From Nitrososphaeraceae archaeon (lineage in GTDB: Archaea > Thermoproteota > Nitrososphaeria > Nitrososphaerales > Nitrososphaeraceae), in contig WHTU01000033.1 of the NCBI GenBank assembly GCA_009377575.1, positions 1-36,398 on the forward strand: a DNA stretch of 36,398 nt, in the 5' to 3' direction. The notes under the pieces are model-generated. The model did no database searches and had not been told where the DNA came from. It saw only the letters and a list, made by a program, of their open reading frames with translations. Made by a program: the position numbers and the translations under genes. Shown here piece after piece: positions 22,769 through 29,850 of the stretch (position 1 is the first letter of the stretch; every line of letters starts with the position of its first letter).

Positions 22769-23140
22769 ATGAGTCAGACGCTGCAGCCGCAGCAGCAAGA
22801 ATTATCTATCACACAAATTTTGCGTATTTATGGAAAACAATTCAGACAAATCATAAAATTATATTCAGATGAACTTGATGGAAGATGTGCCATTGGCGTC
22901 ATTATGTCTTATTACGGATGGGACGGCAAAGTTCGCTCTCATATTGCGAATCAATTATTGGCTGCATTGAAATATGGAGGAATCGACAAAAACTTGATCG
23001 TTCAACTTAATGATTCTGGCATGGCAGATGAAATAGCGGATTATTTAGATCGACAGAATGAGTTGGCAAAATCAAATAATGATAACTGGATTGACCCGTT
23101 GAAGTGGGTCAAATTTCTGAAGATGGCTTTCGCCATCTGA
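22769..23140 (+). CDS. Conserved hypothetical protein (YSDELDGRCAIGVIMSYYGW family)
   Basis: A 123-residue soluble protein. After a Gln-rich start (SQTLQPQQQELSITQILR) comes YSDELDGRCAIGVIMSYYGW followed by a helical region (NQLLAALKYGGIDKNLIVQL) and NDSGMADEIADYLDR. I recall the signature DELDG.CA.GV.MSYYGW and LNDSGM...EIADYLD from other thaumarchaeal hypothetical proteins; no function is known to me. The last codons form a perfect 7-bp hairpin (AGATGGC-tttc-GCCATCT, 23121-23138) that could act as a 3' end element. Single gene. Confidence 0.65.
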   Translation: MSQTLQPQQQELSITQILRIYGKQFRQIIKLYSDELDGRCAIGVIMSYYGWDGKVRSHIANQLLAALKYGGIDKNLIVQLNDSGMADEIADYLDRQNELAKSNNDNWIDPLKWVKFLKMAFAI

Positions 23141-23190
23141 TGTTATAACTAGCTCATTATGTAATTCTTGTAATTGATGTAATACCTCCA

Positions 23191-23613
23191 CTACTCTACA
23201 CAGATCCCCTGGACTGCAACCTTACTGAAAAGGTGAGGAGATGCTACCATACTCGCAGGGTAATCTGATAGCTTGGCCTGGAATTGAGGATTATTTAAAG
23301 CCCGCTTGAACTGCGGTGTGGATTCCCAAACAGCATAGTTAATGAATGTACCACTATTGGCAACACCTCGGTGCAGTTGTGTCAAGATAAATCCAGGTTG
23401 TTGTTTCATGATTTCAGCGTCTGAAGCCCAAGCCTCTAGAAATTGGTTAACATCTTCTGGATCTAGATTGAATTTATTGATGAGAATAACTGGACCAATA
23501 TTTTCATCCAATTGTTTATTTAGAGTTATTTTATCGTCCATTTCAACGATTTCTACCATGGCTAAGTTTGGGGTTGTTTGATATTTCAGTATTGTTGATA
23601 GTCTAGCCTCCAT
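23191..23613 (-). CDS. Antibiotic-monooxygenase-domain (ABM-like) protein
   Basis: A 140-residue protein. The core reads IGPVILINKFNLDPEDVNQF, LEAWASDAEIMKQQPGFILT, QLHRGVANSGTFINYAVWES and TPQFKRALNNPQFQAKL. V.INKF......F...W......k.QPGFI.tqLHR......fvnyAvWES...f..a..np.f matches ABM/YgiN-type dimeric barrels. Role: probably oxidative detoxification or quinone handling in the cytoplasm. Residues 1-35 are a variable lead; a later start is possible. Upstream lies an 11-bp minisatellite. Confidence 0.8.
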   Translation of the reverse strand: MEARLSTILKYQTTPNLAMVEIVEMDDKITLNKQLDENIGPVILINKFNLDPEDVNQFLEAWASDAEIMKQQPGFILTQLHRGVANSGTFINYAVWESTPQFKRALNNPQFQAKLSDYPASMVASPHLFSKVAVQGICVE

Positions 23614-23661
23614 ATAAACGGCAGTTGACTGTAATAGTAAATGGACTATATTGAACAGTCA

Positions 23662-23738
23662 TTGAACGGCGGTTGAACGGCGGTTGAACGGCGGTTGAAC
23701 GGCGGTTGAACGGCGGTTGAACGGCGGTTGAACGCCGC
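23662..23738. repeat. 11-bp minisatellite TTGAACGGCGG, six exact units plus one variant
   Basis: Six consecutive identical copies of TTGAACGGCGG (23662-23727) are followed by a degenerate seventh (TTGAACGCCGC). It lies in the gap upstream of the ABM gene. The period is not a multiple of three, so it is non-coding. GC-rich units contrast with the AT-rich surroundings. Possible multi-site protein-binding array or slippage product. Confidence 0.95.
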
Positions 23739-23952
23739 CTAGGCAAATCTTTCTGAACACGTTGAACGTTCAGAATGTTCAGTGGAGCTCAATATCAAAA
23801 TATTATCGATAGCAAAAACACCAACTGATGAAAAATGGAATCGCTAATCTATCCATCGTAGAAAGATGACTACACCATTCAATGAGAATGGTCAGAAGAG
23901 GAATGTTTAGCTATGCGCTAAAATCTCTTTTGTTTTAATATAACATATATCA

Positions 23953-23960
23953 GATATATG
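23953..23960 (+). promoter_or_regulatory. TATA box of secreted peptide gene 1
   Basis: GATATATG is centred about 24.5 bases before ATG 23981. The third paralogue (24838) has GATATATC at exactly the same distance, so the pair supports a conserved leaderless promoter. Confidence 0.55.
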
Positions 23961-23980
23961 GACGCGTCCGATTTTGCGAA

Positions 23981-24256
23981 ATGCAGATAAAAATAACTCT
24001 CGCTCATGCTGGTAGAATGAATACTAAATATATGTTCATTGTAGCAGCAATGGCACTAATGCTCATCGGAGCAACAGCACTCGCAACAGAAGATGCATTC
24101 GCCGGAAAGAAGAAAGAATACAATCAGGCAACATCACAAGCTAACGCTTGTGGGAATGGTGAATTACCATTGAATGTCTTCTGTCAAAACATTGGCTCAC
24201 AAGTTCAAGGCGATGAAAACGCAGTAGCAGCTACTGGCAGCCAAAGCGCAGACTAA
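23981..24256 (+). CDS. Small exported Cys peptide, paralogue 1
   Basis: Ninety-one residues: an N-terminal extension, a signal peptide (MFIVAAMALMLIGATALA, cleavage near AFA-GKKK), then a mature peptide of about 45 residues, ATSQANACGNGELPLNVFCQ followed by IGSQVQGDENAV. The core N.CGNG..PLNV.CQN...Q.QGD.N is shared with the proteins at 24421 and 24838. Its two conserved Cys would form one disulfide outside the cell. ATG 23981 is chosen because of promoter spacing; ATG 24020 would give a shorter signal peptide. Surface or secreted structural peptide is an inference. Confidence 0.7.
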   Translation: MQIKITLAHAGRMNTKYMFIVAAMALMLIGATALATEDAFAGKKKEYNQATSQANACGNGELPLNVFCQNIGSQVQGDENAVAATGSQSAD

Positions 24257-24277
24257 CAATAAATCAACTTCTCTTTC

Positions 24278-24285
24278 TTTTTTTT
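24278..24285 (+). terminator. T-run terminator after secreted peptide gene 1
   Basis: TTTTTTTT about 22 bases after the stop, preceded by a pyrimidine-rich stretch; oligo-T is the standard archaeal termination signal. Confidence 0.55.
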
Positions 24286-24420
24286 GTATAGAAAACAGGT
24301 ATTAGATTGTTTCATCATTAAACATATTTCAATTATATGCTATAACAATTATGTGACTTCTGTATTCTATTGTTTTTTCCTAACTAACATAACCTAAGGT
24401 GTATTCAGTGATTACTAGGC

Positions 24421-24684
24421 ATGAAATACGGAGCAACGGCTGTATTTGGAGTGGCTTTGACCTTATTAGTCGCTGTCTCTTTTATGTTTCCTCATTTAGT
24501 ATTTGCAGGTAGTTATGAAAAAAAGAGTCAGATCATATCACAAACCAATGAATGTGGCAATTATTGGTTCCCAGTAAACGTTATATGCTCTAACATAAAT
24601 CCCCAGACCCAGGGTGACGAAAATAATGTTGCAATTGCAACAACTCCGAAATCTGACATTACTAATGGACCTCCGTTCCCGTAA
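24421..24684 (+). CDS. Small exported Cys peptide, paralogue 2
   Basis: Eighty-seven residues with a signal peptide (VFGVALTLLVAVSFMFPHLV, cleavage near FAG-SYEKK) and mature QTNECGNYWFPVNVICSN followed by NPQTQGDENNVAIA. It keeps the NECGN..PVNV.C.N...Q.QGDEN core but is the most diverged of the three (YWFPVNVI replaces GELPLNVF) and has an extra C-terminal tail rich in Pro/Thr. The conserved promoter of paralogues 1 and 3 is not obvious here, so it may be regulated differently. Confidence 0.7.
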   Translation: MKYGATAVFGVALTLLVAVSFMFPHLVFAGSYEKKSQIISQTNECGNYWFPVNVICSNINPQTQGDENNVAIATTPKSDITNGPPFP

Positions 24685-24809
24685 CCTGAATACAGTGTTC
24701 TAAATACAGAAAAGACTATTCTCGGGCTTCTGGAAGATTGTTAGGCGTGCTAATTGTATTAGGGCATGCAGGATCCGACAAAAACTCTGTTCTAATAGAA
24801 AAAATATCT

Positions 24810-24817
24810 GATATATC
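24810..24817 (+). promoter_or_regulatory. TATA box of secreted peptide gene 3
   Basis: GATATATC at the same distance (about 24.5 bases) before ATG 24838 as in paralogue 1; the sequences around the two starts (GAATGCAGATAAA / AAATGCAGATAAA) are also alike. Confidence 0.55.
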
Positions 24818-24837
24818 ATAGAGACTGAATTTGCTGA

Positions 24838-25113
24838 ATGCAGATAAACTACACCCTCTTTCCAGTACCAATAATGAACAACAGACATATGATAATTGTG
24901 GCAGCTATGGCAATAATGCTCATTGTCGCAACTGCATTTTCTACAACAGATAACGTATTCGCAGATGGAAAGAAGAAATACGAGAAGAGTCAGGCGGCTT
25001 CTCAAGTCAATGAGTGTGGAAATGGCGAGTTACCATTAAATGTATTCTGTCAGAATCTGTTATCGCAAATACAGGGTGACGGAAATGCAGCAAACATAAT
25101 TGCTGTACAGTAG
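24838..25113 (+). CDS. Small exported Cys peptide, paralogue 3
   Basis: Ninety-one residues; signal peptide MIIVAAMAIMLIVATAFS, cleavage near VFA-DGKKK, and mature SQVNECGNGELPLNVFCQ followed by LLSQIQGDGNAA. It is very close to paralogue 1 in core, length and promoter, so the two likely arose by recent tandem duplication. The two conserved Cys lie about 11 residues apart. No enzyme motif. Likely exported; possible roles include a cell-surface or extracellular matrix peptide, but this is only inference. Confidence 0.7.
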   Translation: MQINYTLFPVPIMNNRHMIIVAAMAIMLIVATAFSTTDNVFADGKKKYEKSQAASQVNECGNGELPLNVFCQNLLSQIQGDGNAANIIAVQ

Positions 25114-25132
25114 CAATAAACTCCCCGGCATC

Positions 25133-25139
25133 TTTTTTT
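25133..25139 (+). terminator. T-run terminator after secreted peptide gene 3
   Basis: Seven T residues about 20 bases after the stop, preceded by CCCCGG. Typical archaeal termination context. Confidence 0.5.
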
Positions 25140-25386
25140 ATACGTTCAAGCTACCAGTGTGCATATGGCTAGTATCATGTAGTTCAAGTTTAGAAGAAAA
25201 TATATGAGATAGTAGTGAGCCTGATTTTGTATAATACAGAGATGAGCTGACAAATTGGTTTGTGATAGATTATGTGTTTACTCTTAGTTAGTATACAACA
25301 AGTCTCATTTACATACTCTTAATAGTGATGATCTGGTTCTCCCACTAATCATTAATCCCAACGAAAAAATAAATCGCACACTCAGA
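25140..25386. other. Intergenic, nothing recognised
   Basis: AT-rich spacer between the peptide cluster and a zinc-finger microprotein; no supported gene or repeat. Confidence 0.3.
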
Positions 25387-25521
25387 ATGATAGAAGTCAA
25401 ACAAAATGGTCTATGTACCTCTTGTAGAGGACGGATTACACGTGATCATGCAGTCGTGAGTAGTGGAAGGCCAAGACATTATTATCATAAATATTGTGCG
25501 ATCAAACACAATATAATTTAG
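25387..25521 (+). CDS. 44-residue zinc-finger microprotein (intact copy)
   Basis: MIEVKQNGLCTSCRGRITRD, then VVSSGRPRHYYHKYCAIKHN. CxxC ...(HYYHKYC) supplies Cys, Cys, His and Cys ligands for one zinc, in a layout like small LIM or treble-clef fingers. A related copy at 29843 has the same order (NGRCISCKQRIT and SRGRPRSYYHKDCA) but an in-frame stop after codon 5. Two homologues with conserved ligands support a real gene in spite of the short length. Function unknown. Confidence 0.65.
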   Translation: MIEVKQNGLCTSCRGRITRDHAVVSSGRPRHYYHKYCAIKHNII

Positions 25522-25595
25522 CAGTCATTTAGGATAGGACGGATCTGTGGATATTACACTCAAAGTTACTCTTGCAATGAACACCTTTTAGTAGA

Positions 25596-25925
25596 TTACT
25601 GTCTGGCAACCACATTGTTCCTCTTATAAAATTCCATCTCCATACCTTTAGTAGTACTATATTCTATTCTAAATGATTCGTCAGTCGCGATAGGCATCAG
25701 TTCGGTGTTATGAGAATTACAAATAGGACAATCGAGAACATGCGATGATGATCCGGACAGAGATCCTAAATCATTAATGCCGAAATAAGATGCACACCAG
25801 TAACATGAATTACAAATTACAAAATAGATTTTATCGATAGGCTGCGATATCTCATTATCTTCAATAGTATTCGATGAGATCTTGGTTGTTTGCAGCAACT
25901 CATACACTATATTAAGTCTGGCCAT
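25596..25925 (-). CDS. Zinc-ribbon protein of the CNSCYWCAS / CPIC type
   Basis: A 109-residue paralogue of the protein at 4358. IYFVICNSCYWCASYFGI and LDCPICNSHNTELMPIATDE give the CxxC(YWC)...CPxC zinc ribbon, followed by FRIEYSTTKGMEMEFYKRN, a conserved beta-rich tail that the 4358 copy lacks. Nitrososphaeria carry many such genes; nucleic-acid binding or signalling is plausible but unproven. ATG 25925 gives the normal family length. It diverges from the response regulator at 26114. Confidence 0.7.
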   Translation of the reverse strand: MARLNIVYELLQTTKISSNTIEDNEISQPIDKIYFVICNSCYWCASYFGINDLGSLSGSSSHVLDCPICNSHNTELMPIATDESFRIEYSTTKGMEMEFYKRNNVVARQ

Positions 25926-26113
25926 TTTTACTACATTCCTAAGTCCTTTGATCGCAGCTATAGTTTTTATAGGTTATCGTGCGCTTAAATCAGTAGAAAA
26001 TCATTGTATATATTTGACGAAATCATGAAAGTTTGATAAATTATGAGTTCTAAAACAGCAGATCTTTTTGGTTTATTAAAGTTTTTAATATTTGGCTTAA
26101 TAATTTTAAAATA

Positions 26114-26521
26114 ATGTTAAATCGTCTCGCGAGTTATTCTGATACAGAGAAAAAAACAGTGATGATATGTGACGACGAGAGAGATTTGCTCAAATTATTT
26201 GGAAAAGCCCTCCAAACAAAATATAATGTAATTCTAGTTGGTTCTGACGAGGATTGTATTGAAAAGTTCATTGATGAAGAGAGCCGGGGTAATAAAATAC
26301 ATCTCATACTATTAGATTACAGATTAGGCGGTATGTTCGGCGATTCTGTTGCTAGGAAGATAAAAGAGTATAACGGCACAAAAATAATTCTAATATCCGC
26401 TTATGATTTAGATGGCGAGCTTGTGAAAGATTTGGAAGAGAACAAATACATAGCAAAATACATAGAAAAACCAATTTTCATAAATAGTCTAATTGAGTTA
26501 GTGGCAGATACAATAAGTTAG
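26114..26521 (+). CDS. Receiver-only response regulator (CheY-like)
   Basis: A 135-residue stand-alone receiver domain. Acidic pocket in VMICDDERDLLKLFG (Asp-Asp), phospho-acceptor Asp in HLILLDYRLGGMFG, Ser/Thr switch in IILISAYDLDGE, and Lys in YIAKYIEKPIFINSL. All key residues are present, so it should accept phosphate from a histidine kinase; no kinase or output domain is nearby. Such single receivers are common in thaumarchaea. A TTTTTAATA box about 28 bases upstream of the ATG supports the start. Confidence 0.9.
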   Translation: MLNRLASYSDTEKKTVMICDDERDLLKLFGKALQTKYNVILVGSDEDCIEKFIDEESRGNKIHLILLDYRLGGMFGDSVARKIKEYNGTKIILISAYDLDGELVKDLEENKYIAKYIEKPIFINSLIELVADTIS

Positions 26522-26870
26522 ACTGAAACGGTCTTACGGAGCTATTGTCGTTATGTCGATCCTATCAATCCTCAGATGTAGCGCCCAAATAGCATGTTGA
26601 TTAAAACTCTGGTAATCCATGATGCAGCAGTTCAAATTCTGTGAATATAAATGCGCCATGAATAAGCCCATAGTATTGATATTAACAGTTTTGGTCGGAT
26701 TTATGATGAGCGAAACTATAGTTGCCATATCTAAACTGAACGGTAACATTAGGAAGATATTTTAAATTATAATGCCATTTTCTCTCACATCCAATGTCGC
26801 AATCATATCTACAAGTCTATGATGTAACCAAAGTCATGTAGTAGAACAAATAACAACAAGGCACAAAACC
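26522..26870. other. Intergenic, nothing recognised
   Basis: About 350 bases; short open frames here show no protein-like pattern. No repeat or RNA gene recognised. Confidence 0.3.
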
Positions 26871-27341
26871 ATGGTGAGGAAAAATGCTATCAATAAATAT
26901 AAACTGCCTGTACCGAAAGATCAGTTACAGCGTATCGACAGAACTTCATCGCCAGCTCATTTGGGCAAACTTCGAAACGCCATTGATCTTATAGTTGATA
27001 AAGATACGCCCGTTCTTGCCGCAGCCGACGGAATAGTGACTTTTGTTAAAGATATCTCTGACATCGGAGGACCTAATCCAGCATATTGGGAGTATACAAA
27101 CTTTATTGTAATTATGCACTCAAATGGAGAATACTCACGATACGATCACCTAAGCTATAATAGTTCAACAGTGAAAGTTGGTCAGAATGTCAGAGCAGGC
27201 GAAGAGATAGCTAAGGTTGGAATGACTGGTTATACATATCTACCACACCTTCATTTTCAGGTTTTTGTAGTTACTGGATTTAATATGTGGACAGACTTCG
27301 AGACTTTGAAAGTTCAAGGTTTTAATATCTCTCTCCGATGA
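26871..27341 (+). CDS. M23 (LytM-like) peptidase-fold protein with altered zinc site
   Basis: A 156-residue protein with the lysostaphin/LytM fold: GKLRNAIDLIVDKDTPVLAA, ADGIVTFVKD, YSRYDHLSYNSSTVKVGQ, VRAGEEIAKVGMTGYT and the HxH motif LPHLHFQVFV. The usual first zinc motif HxGxD is RNAID, so the first His is missing while the Asp and the HxH remain. I recall archaeal homologues with the same NAIDF variant, which may have another activity because thaumarchaea have no murein. No signal peptide is seen, although substrates are usually extracellular. Single gene. Confidence 0.75.
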   Translation: MVRKNAINKYKLPVPKDQLQRIDRTSSPAHLGKLRNAIDLIVDKDTPVLAAADGIVTFVKDISDIGGPNPAYWEYTNFIVIMHSNGEYSRYDHLSYNSSTVKVGQNVRAGEEIAKVGMTGYTYLPHLHFQVFVVTGFNMWTDFETLKVQGFNISLR

Positions 27342-27537
27342 TGAAATTAACGCCACTATGCACGGCACATAAGGTAGGATGACAAGAGATTCTGTCTAAT
27401 CAGATGAGCCTGCTGACCGCCCTACCTAATCATAATGGTTCATAACAAACCACATTAGACACAAATTATTAGGCTCTCAATTGAAAAATGCTACGCACAA
27501 GTCGGATGGCTGGGATTCGTCTTCGCCATCAAGACAT
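27342..27537. other. Intergenic between M23-like gene and candidate RNA
   Basis: No gene seen; sequence ends at the 3' side of the candidate RNA copy 2. A small inverted CGAAT/ATTCG-type element is too short to interpret. Confidence 0.25.
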
Positions 27538-27634
27538 AAAATAGGAGTTGGTGGGTATCAACAACCAACCCCCGAGTGAAATTATTCAGTTTTGGAAAAC
27601 TGACTTTACTCACTACGCTATACCGATTTAAATA
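27538..27634 (-). ncRNA. Candidate small RNA gene, copy 2 (with TATA box)
   Basis: On the minus strand, TATTTAAA (27634-27627) is followed by AAACTGAATAATTTCACT (27592-27575) and GTTGTTGATACCC (27565-27553), the same order as in copy 1 at 1262-1370. CAGTTTT-CC-AAAACTG forms a perfect hairpin before the first block, and GTTGGT...ACCAAC encloses the second. No frame is conserved. The two copies point towards each other, 26 kb apart. Confidence 0.4.
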
Positions 27635-27827
27635 CATAACCACTACCTACCTACTATTTGCCTTGTCATAATATTCTCATTCTATGTTAGAAAAGGTTAT
27701 GTATTTTATGCGTCAAGCCAAATCACTCAAATGTAGGCAGTAGGTCATATGTCGGTTATAACAGCCGCTAATATATTCCGAATTCTAAACCTGTTCTTTA
27801 ACTACTAAGTTAATTAAATGAGCATGC
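27635..27827. other. Intergenic, nothing recognised
   Basis: Upstream side of the candidate RNA. AGGCAGTAGGTCA (about 27734-27746) also occurs inverted at about 1449-1461; a 13-bp match may be chance. Confidence 0.25.
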
Positions 27828-28148
27828 CTAGAACTCAAAATCTTTTAAAGAATCATCTGAAATGTTAAGAAAAATTTGGTTCTTGTCATAACGATCTATC
27901 TTCCGCTTAGGTATCAAATATTCTCGGTCTTTCTTGTTTTCACCGTCAATTACAACTAGATTGTCTTTGTATTCTGCGAATACTCTACCAATTTCTCTAC
28001 CTGGTACAGTACTCATTCCATCATTACTAATGATTTTATCGTTTATAATGACGGGGATTCGATAAAATATATAATAGTTCCAATCAAATGAATCGTTGGT
28101 ATTCTTCGTTTCATCATTCTCGATAGCGGCACTATGATCGTTCATCAT
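27828..28148 (-). CDS. PRC-barrel-like small protein
   Basis: A 106-residue protein: acidic lead, then RIPVIINDKIISNDGMSTVP, GREIGRVFAEYKDNLVVIDG and REYLIPKRKIDRYDKNQIFL. The sequence of strands G.eiG.V......l.V.dG......Y.IPk..v..yd...l.l.is matches PRC-barrel or DUF2171-type stress proteins, whose members bind RNA-maturation or photosynthetic partners. No partner can be named here. ATG 28148 fits; there is no signal peptide. Confidence 0.6.
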   Translation of the reverse strand: MMNDHSAAIENDETKNTNDSFDWNYYIFYRIPVIINDKIISNDGMSTVPGREIGRVFAEYKDNLVVIDGENKKDREYLIPKRKIDRYDKNQIFLNISDDSLKDFEF

Positions 28149-28343
28149 AAATACTATTCAGAAAGATATTTAACTATTATGAGATTTACAAATAGACCAA
28201 TTGTTGGTTACAAAATATCACATCGAATTAATACCTTAGTTCATAGCCGCCTGTACTAACATTATTGCCGAAATTAATAAGATTAATCCCATTACTCTTT
28301 TCATAACTATTCATGTTATTGTTATAAACACGATGGCGATCTA

Positions 28344-28417
28344 ATCATTATGGTTAAATGTACAACCAAATGCGGGTATAATCATTATGGTTAAATGTAT
28401 AACCAAGTGCGGGTATG
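28344..28417. repeat. 37-bp tandem duplication
   Basis: ATCATTATGGTTAAATGT and the following bases are repeated once after 37 bp (28344 and 28381), with three differences. Each copy contains the ATG and first codons (MVKC.TKCGY) of a micro-gene; the first copy stops after 14 codons. Confidence 0.85.
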
Positions 28418-28482
28418 ACCGGGATGAAGACCGGCAAGGCTTCCTCGATAAACTCCGTCAGATGAAGATAAAATTGTATTAA
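28387..28482 (+). CDS. 31-residue Cys-containing microprotein
   Basis: MVKCITKCGYDRDEDRQGFL then DKLRQMKIKLY. The CxxxC with a charged helix recalls other tiny thaumarchaeal proteins starting MVKC.TKCGY. The 5' part is duplicated in tandem just upstream, and that second ATG is followed by an early stop. Low length limits certainty. Confidence 0.4.
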   Translation: MVKCITKCGYDRDEDRQGFLDKLRQMKIKLY

Positions 28483-28700
28483 CCAAGCTACTTGATAGTT
28501 GCTATAAATATTCAGTTGCTATAAATAGCCAGGCACACTTCATGCACTGAAAGAGCTTTGTTTCACCTTCACTTTACGTTTTAAAAGATAACTATTTGTC
28601 GGCTTGGTACCCGACGGCAGTCGGTGGAAGTTACTGCAAAACTACTTAATAAAAATTTGGTTACTGCCGCATCAGCAGCAATAATCTCAATGACATTATT
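28483..28700. other. Intergenic with duplicated TATA-like unit
   Basis: AGTTGCTATAAATA occurs twice, 17 bases apart (28497-28510 and 28514-28527), a duplicated TATA-like element with no matching gene directly downstream on the plus strand. A GTCGG/CCGAC hairpin follows near 28598-28615. A short unannotated RNA here cannot be excluded. Confidence 0.35.
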
Positions 28701-28985
28701 TTATTGGCCTGGTAGGTAGCTTTTAGCTTGTTCACCGAGTTGTCCCAAGACTCCACCTGATTGATTACCAGTTTGGTTACCAGTTTGGTTACCAGTTTGG
28801 TTACCGCCTGTGAGCTGTCCCGCTGCTATTCTTTCTTTAGCTTGTTGACCCAACTGGCTCAAATCCTGAGCCATTGATGACTGGACAAACTGACTGCCAA
28901 CTACAAAAGAGCCGACAAGTACTGCTGCTGAAATTGCAACTAAGATTATTTTTCTCTCGCAATGTTCTTGATTTTTCTTATACAT
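28701..28985 (-). CDS. Exported protein with NQTG repeats
   Basis: A 94-residue protein with a basic N-terminus, a signal peptide or anchor (IILVAISAAVLVGSFVVG, likely cleavage after SSMAQ) and a low-complexity mature part: LSQLGQQAKERIAAGQLTGG, then four NQTG/NQSG units, then VLGQLGEQAKSYLPGQ. Each repeat holds an N-x-T/S sequon, so the short linker could be heavily N-glycosylated on the cell surface. LGQQAKERI and LGEQAKSYL are internal repeats at both ends. The DNA unit GGTTACCAGTTT is repeated, so copy number may vary. Function unknown. Confidence 0.7.
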   Translation of the reverse strand: MYKKNQEHCERKIILVAISAAVLVGSFVVGSQFVQSSMAQDLSQLGQQAKERIAAGQLTGGNQTGNQTGNQTGNQSGGVLGQLGEQAKSYLPGQ

Positions 28986-29114
28986 CTTTATAAGATAATG
29001 ATAGCTGTATTTATCTTGATCTTATTGAGAAACGGTAGATAACGTTTTGAAAACGAAAGATATCGCATAAAGTTCTGGTTTCGAGCTAATATATGCTGAT
29101 AAAGACGCGGCTTT

Positions 29115-29294
29115 TTGGAAAAAAAGGATGCGACAAGAAGCGATTATGAAAAGATAATGGATGAACTCATTAGTAAAACTGGTCTAGAAATGACTCTAGA
29201 ATTTCATTATAAGTTTCTGGTGTTGCTATACATAGAAGCAGATGATAAATTGGAGGCTCGTAAGCATTATTTTAGACTTACGACAAGAAGTTGA
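29115..29294 (+). CDS. 59-residue hypothetical protein
   Basis: From TTG 29115 (or ATG 29157) the frame reads EKKDATRSDYEKIMDELISK, then LEFHYKFLVLLYIEADDKLE and ARKHYFRLTTRS. Helical, charged, with a final segment like the second helix of a TPR. No family recognised; composition is protein-like but the start is weak. Confidence 0.4.
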   Translation: MEKKDATRSDYEKIMDELISKTGLEMTLEFHYKFLVLLYIEADDKLEARKHYFRLTTRS

Positions 29295-29429
29295 TTACTC
29301 ATGATATCAGATATACCATTATCAAGTCTATAACGCTCATTATCAATTTGACCTGCCCAAATCATACATTTGTGATCATGCCGCGCTTGAGATGTATCAG
29401 TAGTTAACATGTATGGGAATTTTGTTTAA

Positions 29430-29729
29430 CGTTTAGGTAGGCCATGTGCACAACGGGGACATGTTGGGGAGTTATACGTCTCTGGCTCGGGAATACAAAA
29501 TGATGTTATGGGTTTTATACTCGCGACAGCTGCTATGCTTGAACTAGAACGATCAGTACCACTTGACAGAGATCCACATCTAAAACGTAAAACAGATGTT
29601 ACAAATCTATTAGCTGATCCAACCAAAATCAAACAATTGGGCTGGGAACCAAAGAAAACTATTAAAGATATAATCGAAGACTTAATACATTACTATCTAG
29701 TACCAGAGCATAGAAAAAATGTATTGTAG
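29430..29729 (+). pseudogene. C-terminal fragment of GDP-mannose dehydratase / NAD-epimerase
   Basis: The frame reads GELYVSGSGIQNDVMGFIL, then RDPHLKRKTDVTNLLADPTK and IKQLGWEPKKTIKDIIEDLI. R..DV..LLADPTK.K.LGW.PK...... is the C-terminal hallmark of Gmd and related short-chain nucleotide-sugar epimerases, whose Rossmann domain and catalytic YxxxK are absent here. TAA at 29427 closes the frame upstream. A remnant of a surface-sugar gene; an intact homologue may exist elsewhere. Confidence 0.7.
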
Positions 29730-29850
29730 TAGATGTAACAAATACAAGTCCAAGATAATTATAAATGACAAACACTTCTGTGGAAGATGTTCCAATGTTA
29801 TCGCTTACCGTGGACTAAAGATAGCACATGGCCTGCCCAAGAATGATTGA
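29719..29850 (+). CDS. 43-residue zinc-ribbon microprotein
   Basis: ATG 29719 overlaps the end of the epimerase fragment. MYCSRCNKYKSKIIINDKHF, then CGRCSNVIAYRGLKIAHGLP. The CxxC...CxxC spacing (about 18 residues) defines a small zinc ribbon with a basic character. It runs 8 bases into the start of the broken zinc-finger gene at 29843. Function unknown. Confidence 0.55.
   Translation: MYCSRCNKYKSKIIINDKHFCGRCSNVIAYRGLKIAHGLPKND

Noticed and set aside
23662-23738. CRISPR array
   Set aside because: The 11-bp units are contiguous with no spacers, and no cas gene is present in the window.
24700-25005. 101-residue Cys-rich frame antisense to secreted peptide 3
   Set aside because: It covers the promoter and signal-peptide coding region of a gene supported by two paralogues; the Cys arise from antisense Ala/Thr codons.
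1262-27634. The 1.3-kb and 27.6-kb repeats as terminal inverted repeats of one 26-kb PolB transposon
   Set aside because: The copies are only moderately similar outside two short blocks, both carry a TATA box, and the interval contains ordinary chromosomal-type genes (thioredoxin, cupredoxin, response regulator). No target-site duplication was seen. A small RNA family explains the pattern better.
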